From NCBI GenBank assembly GCA_023614405.1, contig JAJUPC010000231.1, positions 434,001-498,000 on the forward strand: a DNA stretch of 64,000 nucleotides, given 5' to 3'. Each line of letters starts with the position of its first letter. The first letter of the stretch is position 1. The notes beneath the pieces are model-generated. The model was given only the letters and a program-made list of their open reading frames with translations, searched no databases and was not told the DNA's origin. The DNA is from Avena insularis. Taxonomy: Eukaryota > Streptophyta > Magnoliopsida > Poales > Poaceae. Made by a program: the position numbers and the translations under genes. Positions 11,993 to 23,569 of this stretch are shown here, piece by piece.

Positions 11993-12931
11993 ATGACTTC
12001 CCCAAGAAACTCCAACATCAAGGTTGATGACAACAACAACAACCAAGTTAAAAGCATGAAAGAGCTCATAGCAACCCAACACCAGTTAAACCAACTGACA
12101 GCTCAGTTCATAGCCAACAATAGTGATAAAGATCCAGCACTGAAAAAGTTTTTGGAAGAACAATCCCAACTGATGCTTAAGGTGACTAATCAAATGATCA
12201 GCATGGAAGAAAACTATCCCAAAAGAGTGTATGATAACAAGGATGACAAGAATATTGTTCTAGATGGAGCACCAGCTTGCATTATTTGTGGAGACAAGGA
12301 TCATACTTCCAAGGAGCATGAAGGTCAATGCCCTAACTGTGAAGAAAATCATCCTGTTGGACAATGTCCCACCTCTCAAGCTACTTGTTACCTTTGTGAA
12401 GGAAACGACCATGCCCCTATCCAATGCCCTATCTACTCCATGGTGGAACAAAGGAAACAAGAAGGATCCAGGTATGCCAAGAATGTTGATGGCAAAGGAA
12501 AAGGACCACTTATACCTCCAAACAAGACAACCCAATTTAAAGGATCAAAGAAACCCAAGAAACAAAAGCAAGACATGAGCCTTGCACAATGTCGTAAATG
12601 TAAGGAAATGGGACACTACTCCAGTGGATGCCCAGAGAACAAGAAGAATAAAGAGATTGACCAAGTGTGGTGTAACAACTGCAAAGAGTTAGGCCATTAT
12701 GTAGCCACTTGTCCACAAGAGCCACGTAAAGAACTCAAGGATATCCACTGCTTCAACTGCAAGAATCCAGGACATTATGCAAGCAACTGTCCAGAAAAGA
12801 TGAAGAACAAGTTGAACAAGCCTATGGAGAAACTTAACCTTGGCCCATCAGTCAAGAATGGAAACCAAGGACACAATGCAAAAGTTTGCTTAGAGATGTT
12901 TTCCCAGGATCCCAAGAAGGACAATATGTAA
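11993..12931 (+). CDS. Multi zinc-knuckle protein of element A (gag-like)
   Basis: An intact 312-codon frame starts at the ATG at 11993. The frame is open further upstream but has no earlier ATG; the context is ACAGATGACT. Residues 1-90 are polar, with an Asn run and a helical KELIATQHQLNQL stretch. Zinc knuckles follow: a degenerate one (Cys96, Cys99, His104), a short-spaced one (Cys113, Cys116, His120, Cys125), then canonical CX2CX4HX4C at Cys132-Cys145, Cys200-Cys213, Cys227-Cys240 and Cys253-Cys266, and a remnant (His294, Cys299). Lys-rich linkers join them. CCHC knuckles bind single-stranded nucleic acid, and one or two are normal in retroviral nucleocapsid; this many is unusual. There is no recognisable capsid, protease or polymerase. 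It probably binds element RNA, but it could instead be a captured cellular CNBP-like gene. No stop or frameshift is present. Confidence 0.88.
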   Translation: MTSPRNSNIKVDDNNNNQVKSMKELIATQHQLNQLTAQFIANNSDKDPALKKFLEEQSQLMLKVTNQMISMEENYPKRVYDNKDDKNIVLDGAPACIICGDKDHTSKEHEGQCPNCEENHPVGQCPTSQATCYLCEGNDHAPIQCPIYSMVEQRKQEGSRYAKNVDGKGKGPLIPPNKTTQFKGSKKPKKQKQDMSLAQCRKCKEMGHYSSGCPENKKNKEIDQVWCNNCKELGHYVATCPQEPRKELKDIHCFNCKNPGHYASNCPEKMKNKLNKPMEKLNLGPSVKNGNQGHNAKVCLEMFSQDPKKDNM

Positions 12932-13040
12932 TATTGTTTGAGAATATTTTAAGGGTGGTAGTACCCTAGTTGTTTTGAACCTGCTTGTAACCCTAGCCTT
13001 CCCAAATCTCGGGACGAGATTTATTTTAAGGGTGGTAGCC
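12932..13040 (+). promoter_or_regulatory. Element A 3' interior with duplicated polypurine-like tract
   Basis: TTTTAAGGGTGGTAG occurs twice (about 12947 and 13024), separated by a short stretch including CTCGGGACGAGATTTATT. The second copy lies 3 bases before the 3' LTR and is the likely plus-strand primer (polypurine tract). Confidence 0.7.
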
Positions 13041-16000
13041 TGTCACATCCCAAGATTTTCCAAATCTTGTAATGTGAAAATAAATGAATAAAATAAAACT
13101 TTGTTTGATTTTCAGGGCCAGAAGAAACTTTAAATGGAACTTCAAACCTATTTGGATTAAATAAAATCCTAAAGGGATTTAAAAGGATAAACATTTATAA
13201 AAGGAAAATAAAATATTAGGAATTACTAATTTAAATCATTTAAGATAAAAGGATTTAACTTCCAGAAGAAAAGGGAGGATTTTAAAATAAGAAATTATTT
13301 CATAAAGCCAAAATTAAACCTTGGCCAAGCTTTGGAATTTAAAACATATTTGTTTTGAATATAAATAGCAAGGGTTGATTCAAATAAATTAATAAGAATT
13401 TAATATCCAAATTTATTTAAATAAAAGGTTTTACCATTTTAATTGAAACATCAAAACTTATTAAATTATTTAAAATAAGTATTCCAAATATTTTATATTC
13501 TCAAACAAAACCTACTGAAGTGTTTTAGTTTTATTTTAAATTTCAAAATAAATATTTTAATAAAACAAAACCCATTTGATTTAATAATGAAGGTCTATTG
13601 TATTTAATTATTAATGGACCATAAAATAAAAGGTTATTTTGTTTTAAACAAGTTTCCAAGTATTCTTTATTTCCAAATAAAACCTACTGATTTGGTTTTG
13701 AAAATATTTTTGAGATTTTATTAATTAAATCAAACCCTACTTTATTAAATAACAAATGATCCATTTTATTAATTAAAGAATGGACCCTAAAAAGAATAAA
13801 AACTATTATTTTATTTTGCATTTTAGTTATGTTACTGAACAGAACCAGGTTCATAGCTACAAAGATTGATGATGGTTTGAATTGATTTGAACCTTGTTTG
13901 ATTGTTTTGAAATTTACAACAGGAAATAGAATTAGAAAAGAAAAAGGATTCAGAAACAGAAAAAAAATAAGAAAAGGGTCGACCCAACCCAGCAGCCCAA
14001 CAGGCCCAGAAACAGCCCAGCTCCCCCTCTCCCCGAAAGAAAACGATTCGCACCTCGTTTCTGACCCGTACAGAGTATGACCAGTGGACCCTCCCCTCCT
14101 TTCTTTTCCCACTGACCGGTAGGCCCACTTTCCTCTGTTCTTCCTCCTCACCCGCGCGACCCCTTCTCCCTCCCTCGACATCGTTCCTGCCGATGATTTC
14201 GTGGCCTTAATTCGCTTTAACTCGACCACCGTTACCAGCTTTGATCACGCAGGTTTAAACGCCCATGTCTCCTCTATATTTCCCCTCTGACACACCGCGC
14301 TGGCACGCCTCAGACCTCCCCAATTTCCTCCCCGAGCACCCTCTGCTCTGACGAGGTCCGGTGCCGATTCCGGCGACTCGACACCGCCCCGAGCCTCCCT
14401 GTGCAGCCGAGCAGCTTCCCCACTCCCAGACACATCTCCCAGTACCTTTAGTTCGACAGCGGGCGCCCCAGAGTGTCGACTACAACAAGCTCTGAACGAC
14501 GCCGCCGTCCGCTTCAACTCCGGCCAGCCCCACAGGTAGATTCCGGCCGCCCCTCTTCTTCTCGTTCACGCTCACAGCATCTCCGTGATCTCCTGTGTCT
14601 AACCATACCCTCGGTTGTTCTTCTCGTGATCTGTAGCATCGACTCCGACCGCGAGCAGGACCATCTGACGCCGACGACGACTCCGGCGAGCGATTACCTC
14701 CGTCTCCGTGCGCCCCTTGCTTCCTCGAGAGTACCTTGAGCACCACCTCGTCCTCGCGAACACGGTGAGCACCCCCTCCGTCTTCCTCGCTTCCTAGAAC
14801 CACCGTAGCACCACCGCCTGGCCGTGCGCCGCCGCTAGCCACCGTCAGCGTCGCTCACGATTAGTTCACTTAGTCGCGAAGAGGTACGCTCTCTGGACCA
14901 CCCGATCTGATTAGATCCAACGCACCTCGTTGCTGATCCGGCCGAACCGGTACCCGCGAATAGCAAAGCGCCGCGTGTCCCCTGTTCTGTTTAAAACAGA
15001 TTTGAAATCTGATTTAGTTGTGAAATTCAAACCCTTGTAACTTTGGATCCACACGTCCAAAAATTACAAATTTTATGTCGTTGGATTCAGGAGAACAAGA
15101 CCTAGCCAACCATGCCCTTGGTTTAGTAAATAGTATCTGTTAGCTTGCTTGTTTTTGCAGAATCATTTGTGAGCTTGTTTAGAGTAGAAAATTTGTTTAA
15201 AATTGAATTTAGGGTTAAAACTTTTGCAAAATGGTTTGTTGTGACCTTACTGACCCTAGGAACCAACCCATGATTTGCAAAATGGATTTGGAAAAGTTTA
15301 GAATGGATTCATTGGTTTAGTCCATTTCTAGCTAAATAAAACTATTGATTTGTTTAGGAAAATGATTTTGACTAAAAACTTTGGAGAAAATGTTTTTGAC
15401 CAAACCTACTGACCATAAATACCAAGTTTTGAGAAACAACAACTTATTTAGTGAAACCACTTAAGGTTATGGTATTGAAAATAATAATTTTCACCACATA
15501 AAATGATGAAAAGATTTAAAAATGGTTTATAGATAAAACCCATTTACAAATGACTTTGCCACTTTACAAAATGACCATTAGGTGTTTTCAAATGTCCATG
15601 ACCCATTAGGAACCACTTTTGCAAACAAAACAAAGCTTGGCATGCTTGCATGCATTACTTTGACTTTGTCATTTTATGTGTTGTTTTGCTTGATTGGTAG
15701 ATTGAGTTTGTGCCTTGCTTGATTGATTTGTAGTGACTTGAAGGGTGTAATTGTTGCAAGGACAAGGAGTGAACCCATACTCTACCAAAACGGAAAGTGA
15801 TGCTTCATACTTTTTGTCCCATTACTTTCTCTATGCATTAGTGATTTTGCTAAGTAAAACTTGCATGGATTTTGCCAAGTATAGACCTTGCTATAAGAAA
15901 ACCTAGTAGATGAATCCTTAGTAGGATTTTCCTAAGTTAAAGATTCCTACTACTATCAAGCTTAGCCTAGCTAATAGAAAACATGGGTGGAATATATATT

Positions 16001-17064
16001 CACACTATGGAAAATATTCTAAGTCTGAGGACTTGTGATTTTGTCTAATAAAACAACTAAGTTAATGAATCACCTGGGTGGAATGGGACTAGCTTGGTGG
16101 TTTTTGGTTGAGTGGTTCACAAGGCCATGGACTTGGCTTGTGTATCTCACTTGTGGTATGCCACCCAGGCACAAAGAGATTTGAGATGTCAAATGTTGAG
16201 AAGCTTCAAGTGCAACCACTTGGCAATATGGGCTCTGCCATGATCATATAGGTTGCAAGAACTTAGCCATATGGACAGAGGGTGGTAGTGATTGATAGTT
16301 TGGAAAGCTTCCATTTTGGTCTAAGGGAAAGCTTCTGAAAGATCTTGTCTTGGGAAACCAAGTCTTGGGAAAGTGCACCACCTCTGCAGTGTAAAATCTA
16401 AGTACTTAGCCATGTCCACAGTAAAGGACAATTTGAGCATCAAGACATGGAAGCAATCAAGAATCTCATCATTCAAATTTCTAAGTTAAAACTTGTGGAT
16501 TGAACAAGGGTTGTTTGAAATCTTCAATCTTTGATTGAGAGATGCCTTGTAAAGGATCTTCAATCTTTGATTGAGAAATATGATTTTGTCAAAGCAAAAA
16601 CTTAGTATTTTCAAATGTTAAGGAAAAATATATTTTGAGCAATGCAAGCCTCAACTCCACTTAGCCAAATGCATATAGTTGTTAGACTCCACTATACTAT
16701 CATAGTATCACTTGCCAATACAATTCAAATGTATTGATCCTTTGTGGCTGTAACTTGTATGTTGCAGGTTTGATTGTTTTTAGTGAAGATTGATTGATTA
16801 GGATTACAAAGTCTACAACCAACATCTGCCTGTGGCACTTTGAAGATGAAGGACCCATACTTATAGTTATTCCACTGCAATGTAATGTAATAGCCAAATG
16901 AGCTATGTTTGATGTAATAAACTTATGTTATTCCTGGTTATAAAGTTATGTTATGATCTTTGTTTCTTGATATTACATCTTAACTGTGGATGCTAGCTAT
17001 TGATCCAGGGACTAGCATTGTAAAACACAGGAGGAATCTACCTTATTAGGTTGAGACCTCTACA
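13041..17064 (+). repeat. Element A 3' LTR, 4024 bp, uninterrupted
   Basis: Complete LTR, TGTCACATCCC to CTCTACA. It is AT-rich at the start, GC-rich at about 13970-14870, then AT-rich. It is the reference for defining insertion D in the other LTR. Related but diverged LTRs occur at 21342-23505, 30949-33116, 40582-42890 and, on the minus strand, 61482-64000. Confidence 0.96.
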
Positions 17065-17765
17065 TCCTTCCTCTCAATCTTGTTGCATCAAGCCGGGTCT
17101 TTGCGCCCTTGACTCGATTTGCCGAGTTAAGCTCTCGGATAGTGATATCCACATCCTGCTGTAACTGCGCTAGCTCCTTTGCTTTCTCCGGGACTTTTAT
17201 CCTGATTTCTTCCAACTCGGCTTGCACATGCACCGGGTCAGTTGCTTGTGCTAGTGGCTCTGCCAACTTGTCTATCGCTTCCTGCAGCTCCTTAGATCTT
17301 TTGCTCCTAGCTATGTTCTCTGGTTTTTCTAGCGGCGCCTTTGCTGTTCTTGCATCCCTTGGCATTTCCTCATGATTTCCTCCCCCTGCGTTCTCATTCT
17401 CTACTAGAACTACTGGGGGTGCTGTGGGGTTTGGGGCAGTCATCATTACCTCCATGGAGACGAGTTGGAGAGGTTTCCCCGCGATAGGAGCCACTGGAGG
17501 ATCCGGCGCCAGGATGACATGCTCAGGATATGTGTGCTCCACGCGCACCGTGACGTAGACCTGGTTCTCCCCGAACTTGATGAAGTGACCGCCCCTAGGG
17601 AACGGCTTTGTCCTGAAGCAGCCCGCATTGTCGCTGACGAAGTTGAGCGCTCCAAACCTCTGGATGAGGCTGGAGTAGACGTGCTCGCCGGTCTTGGAGA
17701 TGATGTTGCCCATCCGGATGAAGACTCCATCAAGCACTTTCTTCTGCCCCACGGTGGGTGCCAAC
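17065..17765 (-). pseudogene. Family G gag N-terminal half
   Basis: A minus-strand reading frame entering from the G LTR and running open to 17065, where element A begins. It has a leader-proximal part with GEHVYSSLIQRFGAL, a proline and alanine-rich middle, and a long charged helical part with LQEAIDKLAEPLAQ and AKELAQLQQDVDI that looks like a coiled coil. Removing element A and one TCCTT copy joins this frame without shift to 2911. I do not recognise the first ~90 residues as a standard gag start. The nearest in-frame Met is in MGNIISKTGEH at about 17714; the frame is open further upstream into the LTR. Confidence 0.75.
17743..17764 (-). promoter_or_regulatory. Probable primer-binding site of element G
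   Basis: On the minus strand TTGGCACCCACCGTGGGG follows the LTR end CACGACA by one or two bases. Closely similar sites of the TGGCGCCCACCGTGGGGC type are seen in grass gypsy elements; I do not assign the tRNA. Confidence 0.6.
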
Positions 17766-18522
17766 TGTCGTGGTGGTGGCACGGCAGATGCCATGGGTAG
17801 GCTTAAGTTGGGGGCCGAATGAGTGCTTGTGGTGCACGGTCGAGCCATGTACGAAGAACAAGAAGAACTCTCCACACTTGACAACTTGATTGATACCCCA
17901 AAGATTACAAGTGCTCCTTGAGCTATATTGGCTTGAGTACACAACACTTGTTCTCTACTTCGTCCAACCTCCTTCTACTACTACTATGCCCTCCCTTATA
18001 TAGGCAGTGCTAGCTAGCTAATAACCCTTTGGGTTCTAGGGTTTACTGTTTGGATCTTTGTCCCTACAATATGGGCCGGGTTATGGGCTCACCCTAATCC
18101 CATAGGCCTGGTCCATAAAGCTTGACAACTAACGGTCTTCTGGTACGCTGCTTCTTGTTCTTTCTGGCATCACGCTGTTACTTTGTGCGTCAGCGTATGC
18201 TTTGGGCGTCACCCGGATCCTTTTGTGTCACCCGGCGTCGCCCTACTCTTTTGACCATGCTTTACCATGGTCCCTCCTGAACCTTACTCTGAAAGGTGCC
18301 TCGTATCCTTCTTGACTCGGCCCTTCCTCGGTTAACTCGGCTCATTGGTACCTGCAAGGGTTACAACTTTGTCCTATATGGGCTGAGATAGTTTGTATCT
18401 CGGCTCTCACGCTTATCTTACCCGACCGTTCATACCCGGCCAGGTTCTTTCTTTACTCGGAGCCAAACCAGTTGTGTTATGTTTCCACTCTCGTGACCCT
18501 ACCGGGGGTTATCCCCCTGACA
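17766..18522 (-). mobile_element. Family G 5' LTR (757 bp)
   Basis: Read on the minus strand it begins TGTCAGGGGGATAACCCCC at 18522, with a small inverted repeat, and ends CACGACA at 17766. A TATA box CTATATAAG lies at 17995-18003 on the minus strand and a leader with AGCTCAAGGAGCACTTGTAA follows. It is the 5' LTR of the element whose gag is at 17065-17765 and 420-2911. Confidence 0.85.
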
Positions 18523-21341
18523 CACTAGCAACTACAAGTGGGGGTAAACACTAATGAGGGTTGGTAAACAAGTGTATCCTATCTAAGTTCAATCTCATGC
18601 CTCAGGATGACATCAAGATTTCTCTAACTTAGGCCAAGTTTTATGCTCTTGATGATACCTTTAATAATCTTTCTAAGCTCTACAATTTCCAAGTAAACTT
18701 AACTAGAAAGCTTTGATAAAGAAATAAAATACTAAGCTTGCAAGTAAAACTAGGACTGGGTATCAAGTGGGGTAAGCTTGTAAGTAAAACATGCATGGTT
18801 TAGCTTAGCTTGCTAAGATATTAGTATAAGCTTGCAAGTATTAGCTTACTAAGTCAACTTGTGTAGTGAGGCTTGCCTTGTGTAGAGCAGTGGTTGAAGT
18901 TCTCCTCGGCTTCTTCCTCGTAGTACTCTCCTTCCTCCTCGTATCCTTGGTCGGTACTAGCGTCTATAAATAAATACGAGGTACACAATCACCAAACAAT
19001 ACTTAACTACTTTTATTTATGACACTAAGGTTTTCACTAGATGATCTAGCATCATTACAAACATTAGAATCATCAAAGCACTTGTCTTATTTAATTTAGT
19101 TTGGAAAAATAATTTTTACTCATTGAAAAACTACTTAAGATTTAATATTCTCCAACTAAAACATGGGATCATGTTGACACATGTCATCACCACATATTTC
19201 AGTACATGGGTATATGATTTAAAGTGGTGTCACAATTTAATAACGTTTAACCTTTTTATTTTAATTAAATAAAGTGATTAGAATTACCTATGAGGCATTC
19301 TTTTATTACTTGTTCATTATTTCTGCAAGTGAACCTAGATATTTTTATATATTCAAAAATTTCTAGTTAAATGTGATTTTTGAGAGTTGAAATCAACTCA
19401 AAAGATTTTGTGGTTGAATTTTGAAAAAAATTGAATGCAGAAAATCTCCTGCCTTACTATTTTTACTATAGGTGATCTACAACTCCTAATGATTTGAATC
19501 CTATGGGCTTGGATTAAGAATTCCAGTACCTTTCTAACAAAATTGGTTTCATGCCTTTTGGTTTAGTGAATCGACCTGGGTTGATTTCTTAATCTAGGTA
19601 CAAAACAGAGTTTGAAAGTAAATGAATAAACCTAAATTCAAACTACTGGGTCATGCGGATGTAAATGGGCCGGCCCACTGAGCATAGCACGCGCGGGTGA
19701 GTTTAAGTGGTTATCCCCACCAGTCAGCGAGACAGGGGGTGCGAAGCGATACGGGGCAATCTAAACCACATGATCAACTTCTAATAGAACGTCTACAACT
19801 TATCGTCTCCGTCGGGCAACTCCGGCGAGACAGAACCCTAGCGCAGCCAGTGGGGGTTCACTGGGCCGCCCACGGGGTTGGCGAGCGAGGGCGGGCGAAT
19901 AACGAACTGACGGCGAACTTCGGTACCGGTGGCTTCTCCTGGGGCAGCTCCAATCGCTGGCTCCTTTCTTCCTCCTCCGCGGCAGACTCCAGCCAAATTC
20001 CGGTCACCTGCTTCTCGCCTTGCACCGGGGATGAGGTGGGGTGGTTCTGAGAGAGAGGGGAGTCTGTTGGTGTGAAGAAATCGAACGGGGATGGCCCCTA
20101 TTTATAGTGCCAAGAGGGGACCGAAGGGCGCGGGTGGAGCTCGTTGTGGTCGTCGTCATAGTGGTCTAATGGCATGGGCGACGGTAGGGGCGGTGCTGTG
20201 CTCCTGGTGAAGCTCAACGACATGGTTTCAAGGCGTGGGGAAGCGAGACGGTCGAACGTGCGGTGCTGCAGGCGGCTCCGACGGAAAGTTTAATGGCGCA
20301 TGCACTCTCCTAGTCATGCGGCGACGAACGGGCGTGTCCTGGCGGTTCCTGGGACGGTGGGATCACGCTTTCAAGCGGCGAGGGCGGCGATGCGTGTCTG
20401 GCTGGCGCGCATTTCGGCATGGCATAGAGGCATAGGGAGCAGCGGTGCTAGAGTGGTCCGGCTGGCAGGGCATTGGCGTTGGACAGGGGGTGGCGATGGA
20501 TGGTGGTCAATGTCCCAGACAAGGTTGGCAGGGCTAGAGCTTCTCCTAGCTAGCTGTCGACAATGGGGTGGCAAGGTGAGGCTCGGCATGCTCACCATTG
20601 ATGGCAATGGCAAGCTCACAGTGAGCTAAAGCTTGTTAACTAAGCTAGATGATCTACTAATAGCATGCTGTGAGCTAGAGAGGGAACAAGTTAGGCCAAA
20701 AACACTTCTCACTATAGTGTTTGTTGTTTGTTTGATTTGTGTTTGCAAGGTGTTTGATGAAATGGCCGAAAGAGATATGAATTTGAATTTTTGTTCAAAC
20801 TTAGTGGGTGTATAAGTTACATACTAGGTAGTCTCTCGTTAGTTGGTTTTGTCAAGGGGCACTGGATTGGTTGGTGGTTGAGAATTGGTGATCTTCACAT
20901 ATGATAAAGATTCAATTTTGAATTATCATTTTCATCAAGTTCCCAAATGTTTCTGTAAGTTTGAAAGGTGGGATTTGGTTCACTTTTACTTGGTCTATCA
21001 AGGGGTGAAAAGAATTGGAATTGTTTCTGTTTGAAATCTTGGACTAGAAATACTCAAAGTGGCCTAGTGAGCAAGATTGGCAAAAATGACCATTTCCTTA
21101 TTTTGTTTGTTTTTGAATTTGTCTTGATTTTTTCTGCTTGGATTTGATTTAGATGATGTTGTTTTCATCTTTAAACCATTCCTTTCTATTCACAACAATC
21201 ACACAATTCCATTCATGCATTCATACAATCATCACATACACACATGCATTCATATGATGTTAATTAACAAAAGTTTTTGTTAACCCTAATTTTGGTGATT
21301 GGAATTTGATAATCATTGTTCAATATTTTTGGGATGATACA
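18523..21341 (-). mobile_element. Family B LTR (or LTR plus flank), minus orientation
   Basis: Read on the minus strand it begins TGTATCATCCCAAAAATA at 21341, the same TGT..ATCCC style of start as the other long LTRs here. It is AT-rich at first, GC-rich at about 20580-19680 and AT-rich again to 18523. A TATA-like stretch lies near 20100 (TATTTATAGTGCC on the plus strand) and another near 18965. No gag-pol frame or primer site was seen. The first ~115 bases recur at 30834-30948 and 40467-40581. The left limit is where the G LTR begins; its own end is not identified. Confidence 0.6.
18854..18967 (-). other. Short acidic reading frame in family B segment
   Basis: On the minus strand a frame ending in TGA at 18854-18856 encodes an acidic stretch with YEEEGEYYEEEAEENF near its end. 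The start is not defined. It may be the end of an element-encoded protein or chance; no family was recognised. Confidence 0.25.
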
Positions 21342-23505
21342 CCTTTTTTTTCGTGTGCCCTATAAACGCCCAGACGGCAAGATGCGTGTTCGACGGTGAT
21401 AGCATCTCCGGCGAGGAATCAGCGTCGACCCCGTACGCCCCTTCGCCAGCTGAGGCTACCTTGAGCATCATTGCGACCCTGCGAACCTGGTGAGCCTCTC
21501 CTTTCCCTCCCTTTCTTCCTGTATTCACCGAAACATCACTGCCCGAGCGCCGCCGCCGCGCGCCATCGCCAGCACCGCTAGTTTTTGGCCAGAGCATTTT
21601 TGTCTGTTGGATCTAGATCGTAGAGGTAGGATAGAATCATTAAGCGGTATGTATCGTTACTGCACCGGCGATTCTAATTAGATACTATGGCCTGTATAAA
21701 TCGATCCAACCAAAGCGGTACCAACCAATAGGAAACAGACACGTGGCCAGATTCTAGTTTTAAAAACAGAATTTGATCTATTAGATGATCGCTTTTGTAA
21801 AATTCATAACTTTTGATCTGTAAGTCAAAATTTACAAATTTTATATCAATGGATTAAGAAAAATGTAAAATTTGCAAATATGGCCTTAGTGTAGTATTTT
21901 GATTCAGAAAAATTAGGTGTTTTTGCAGAAACATTTGTAGGACTATTTTGGATATAAAAATTAGGTGTTTTTGGAGAAACATTTGTAGGACTATTTTTGA
22001 GTGAAACCTTTTGCAAATGGATTTGATTTGAACACTCTGACCATAAAAACTAACTCTTGGATTTGAAAATATAATTTATTAACACTATAAAATTATTACT
22101 TTGAATAAAAGCATTTCTATTAAAACAAAAATGATTTAAAAGGGCCATTTTCACTAACTTGGTTTCAAATGTTTTGCCACATTTATAAATGACCAGTAGG
22201 TGTTTTGAAATGTTAAGATCTTTGTTAGAAAACACTTTTAAAATAAAACAACCTCTTGCATGCTTGCATGCACTTCCTTGTTTTATTATTTTATGTGGTG
22301 AATTGTTTGAATGCTAGTTTTGAATGTGTGCCTTGCTTGATTGAGTTGTAGTGAACTTTAAAGAGTGTGACAGTTGCAAGATCAAGGAGTGTACCTAGTT
22401 TCTCTACCAAAAATGCAAGTGATACTTTGGTCATCAAAAGTCCTATCTTTTCAATATTGCATTAGTGATATTTTTGTAGTATGCATGATAGGACTATATT
22501 TTGTATATTGCTATACTATAGTAGATCCTATAGAATATATCTTGGTAGGGATCCTCCTTAGTCAAGAGACAAGTTTTGCTAGTATGTTTAGCCTATCTAA
22601 AAGATTTCAAGGGTGGAATATTCATACCATGATAGTATGCAAAGTCAAATGACTATGTTTTTGATTAATAAAACAACTAAGTGAATGAAACACCTGGGTG
22701 AAATGGTAATTGCTTGGATGGATTTGTGTTGAGTGGTTACAAAAGGCCCATTTCTATGGTTCACCTTGTGTATCCCTCTTGTGGATGGCCACCCAGTAAC
22801 AAAGGGATTTGAGATATTTTATGTTGAGAAGCTTCTAGTGCAACCACATGGCATATGGGCTCTGCCTTGATCATATAGGTTGCAATAACTTAGAAAGATC
22901 GACAGAAGGTGGTAGTGATGATAGGATGGAATGCGTCCATTTGGTCTAAGGGGAGGCTTCTGAAAGATCTCGTCTCGATGCATGTCGAGTATTGTGGGGA
23001 AAGTGCACCACCTCTCAAGAGAGTAAAACCTAAGTACTTAGTCGTTTCCCTAGCAATGGACAATTTGAGCATCAAAGGCATTGAGGCAATCAAGGATATC
23101 CTCATCCCAATTTCTCTAAGTTAAAACTTGTTGGGTGAACAAGGGAAGCACCTGGTGTGTAACCAGTGTTCCATTGTATGATGAAATGATCTTAAAAGAA
23201 AAAAACTATTTTCAAAGGATAGGGAAACTTGTTTTATGCAAAGGCAAGCCAAAACTCCACTTAGCCAAATATTCATGTAGATGATAGATTCTCCATGTCA
23301 ATATAAAATCACTTCCCAATACAATTCAAATGTATTCACCCTTGTGGCTGTAACTTATTATGTTGCAGATTTTTTTGATGTTAGTGAAGTTTGTTGAGTA
23401 GGGATTACAAGTCTACAACCAACATGATTGCTTGTGGCACTTGAATGAAGGACTCCATGCTATATAGTTATATCTGCTGCATTGTATTGAGATAGCCATA
23501 TGATC
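21342..23505 (+). mobile_element. A-family LTR, truncated, unit 1
   Basis: Diverged relative of element A's LTR, matching from the GC-rich middle (GCATCTCCGGCGAG near 21403) through the AT-rich 3' part. It lacks about the first 1.5 kb and also the last ~170 bases, ending in CATATGATC at 23505 where CACTA sequence begins. No reading frame is supported. Confidence 0.85.
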
Positions 23506-23569
23506 TTGTGGCGCAACCGGGACTAATGCTCTGAGGGGGCGCGAACGGATGGCATGCTTTCTACTAGTG
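23506..23569 (-). mobile_element. CACTA right-end remnant, unit 1
   Basis: 64 bases matching the right end of the CACTA element at 59383-59446: GGCGCAACCGGGACTAATG through the terminus, which reads CACTAGTAGAAAGCATGCC on the minus strand. TAC (23570-23572), the CACTA target site, follows. The rest of the CACTA element is missing, so this is a deletion scar. Confidence 0.9.

Larger units (their letters stand above)
2917..17064 (+). mobile_element. LTR retrotransposon A, complete, with nested LTR D
   Basis: A structurally complete plus-strand LTR element. The 5' LTR is 2917-5510 plus 9852-11270 (split by insertion D), the interior is 11271-13040 and the 3' LTR is 13041-17064. Both LTRs begin TGTCACATCCCAAG and end GAGACCTCTACA. 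A tRNA-Met-type primer-binding site lies 2 bases after the 5' LTR and a purine-rich TTTTAAGGGTGGTAG precedes the 3' LTR. TCCTT duplications flank the element. The interior is only 1.77 kb and holds one zinc-knuckle gene. There is no protease, reverse transcriptase or integrase, so the element must have depended on proteins supplied by another element. It inserted into the gag of element G. Confidence 0.95.

Noticed and set aside
19697..20629. Frames of 66-117 residues in the GC-rich part of the B segment
   Set aside because: They sit in the GC-rich middle expected of this LTR type and show no domain or conservation.
22909..23124. 71-residue frame repeated at 32525 and 42135
   Set aside because: It recurs only because the A-family LTR is repeated. 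The opposite strand is equally open and element A's own LTR does not keep it.
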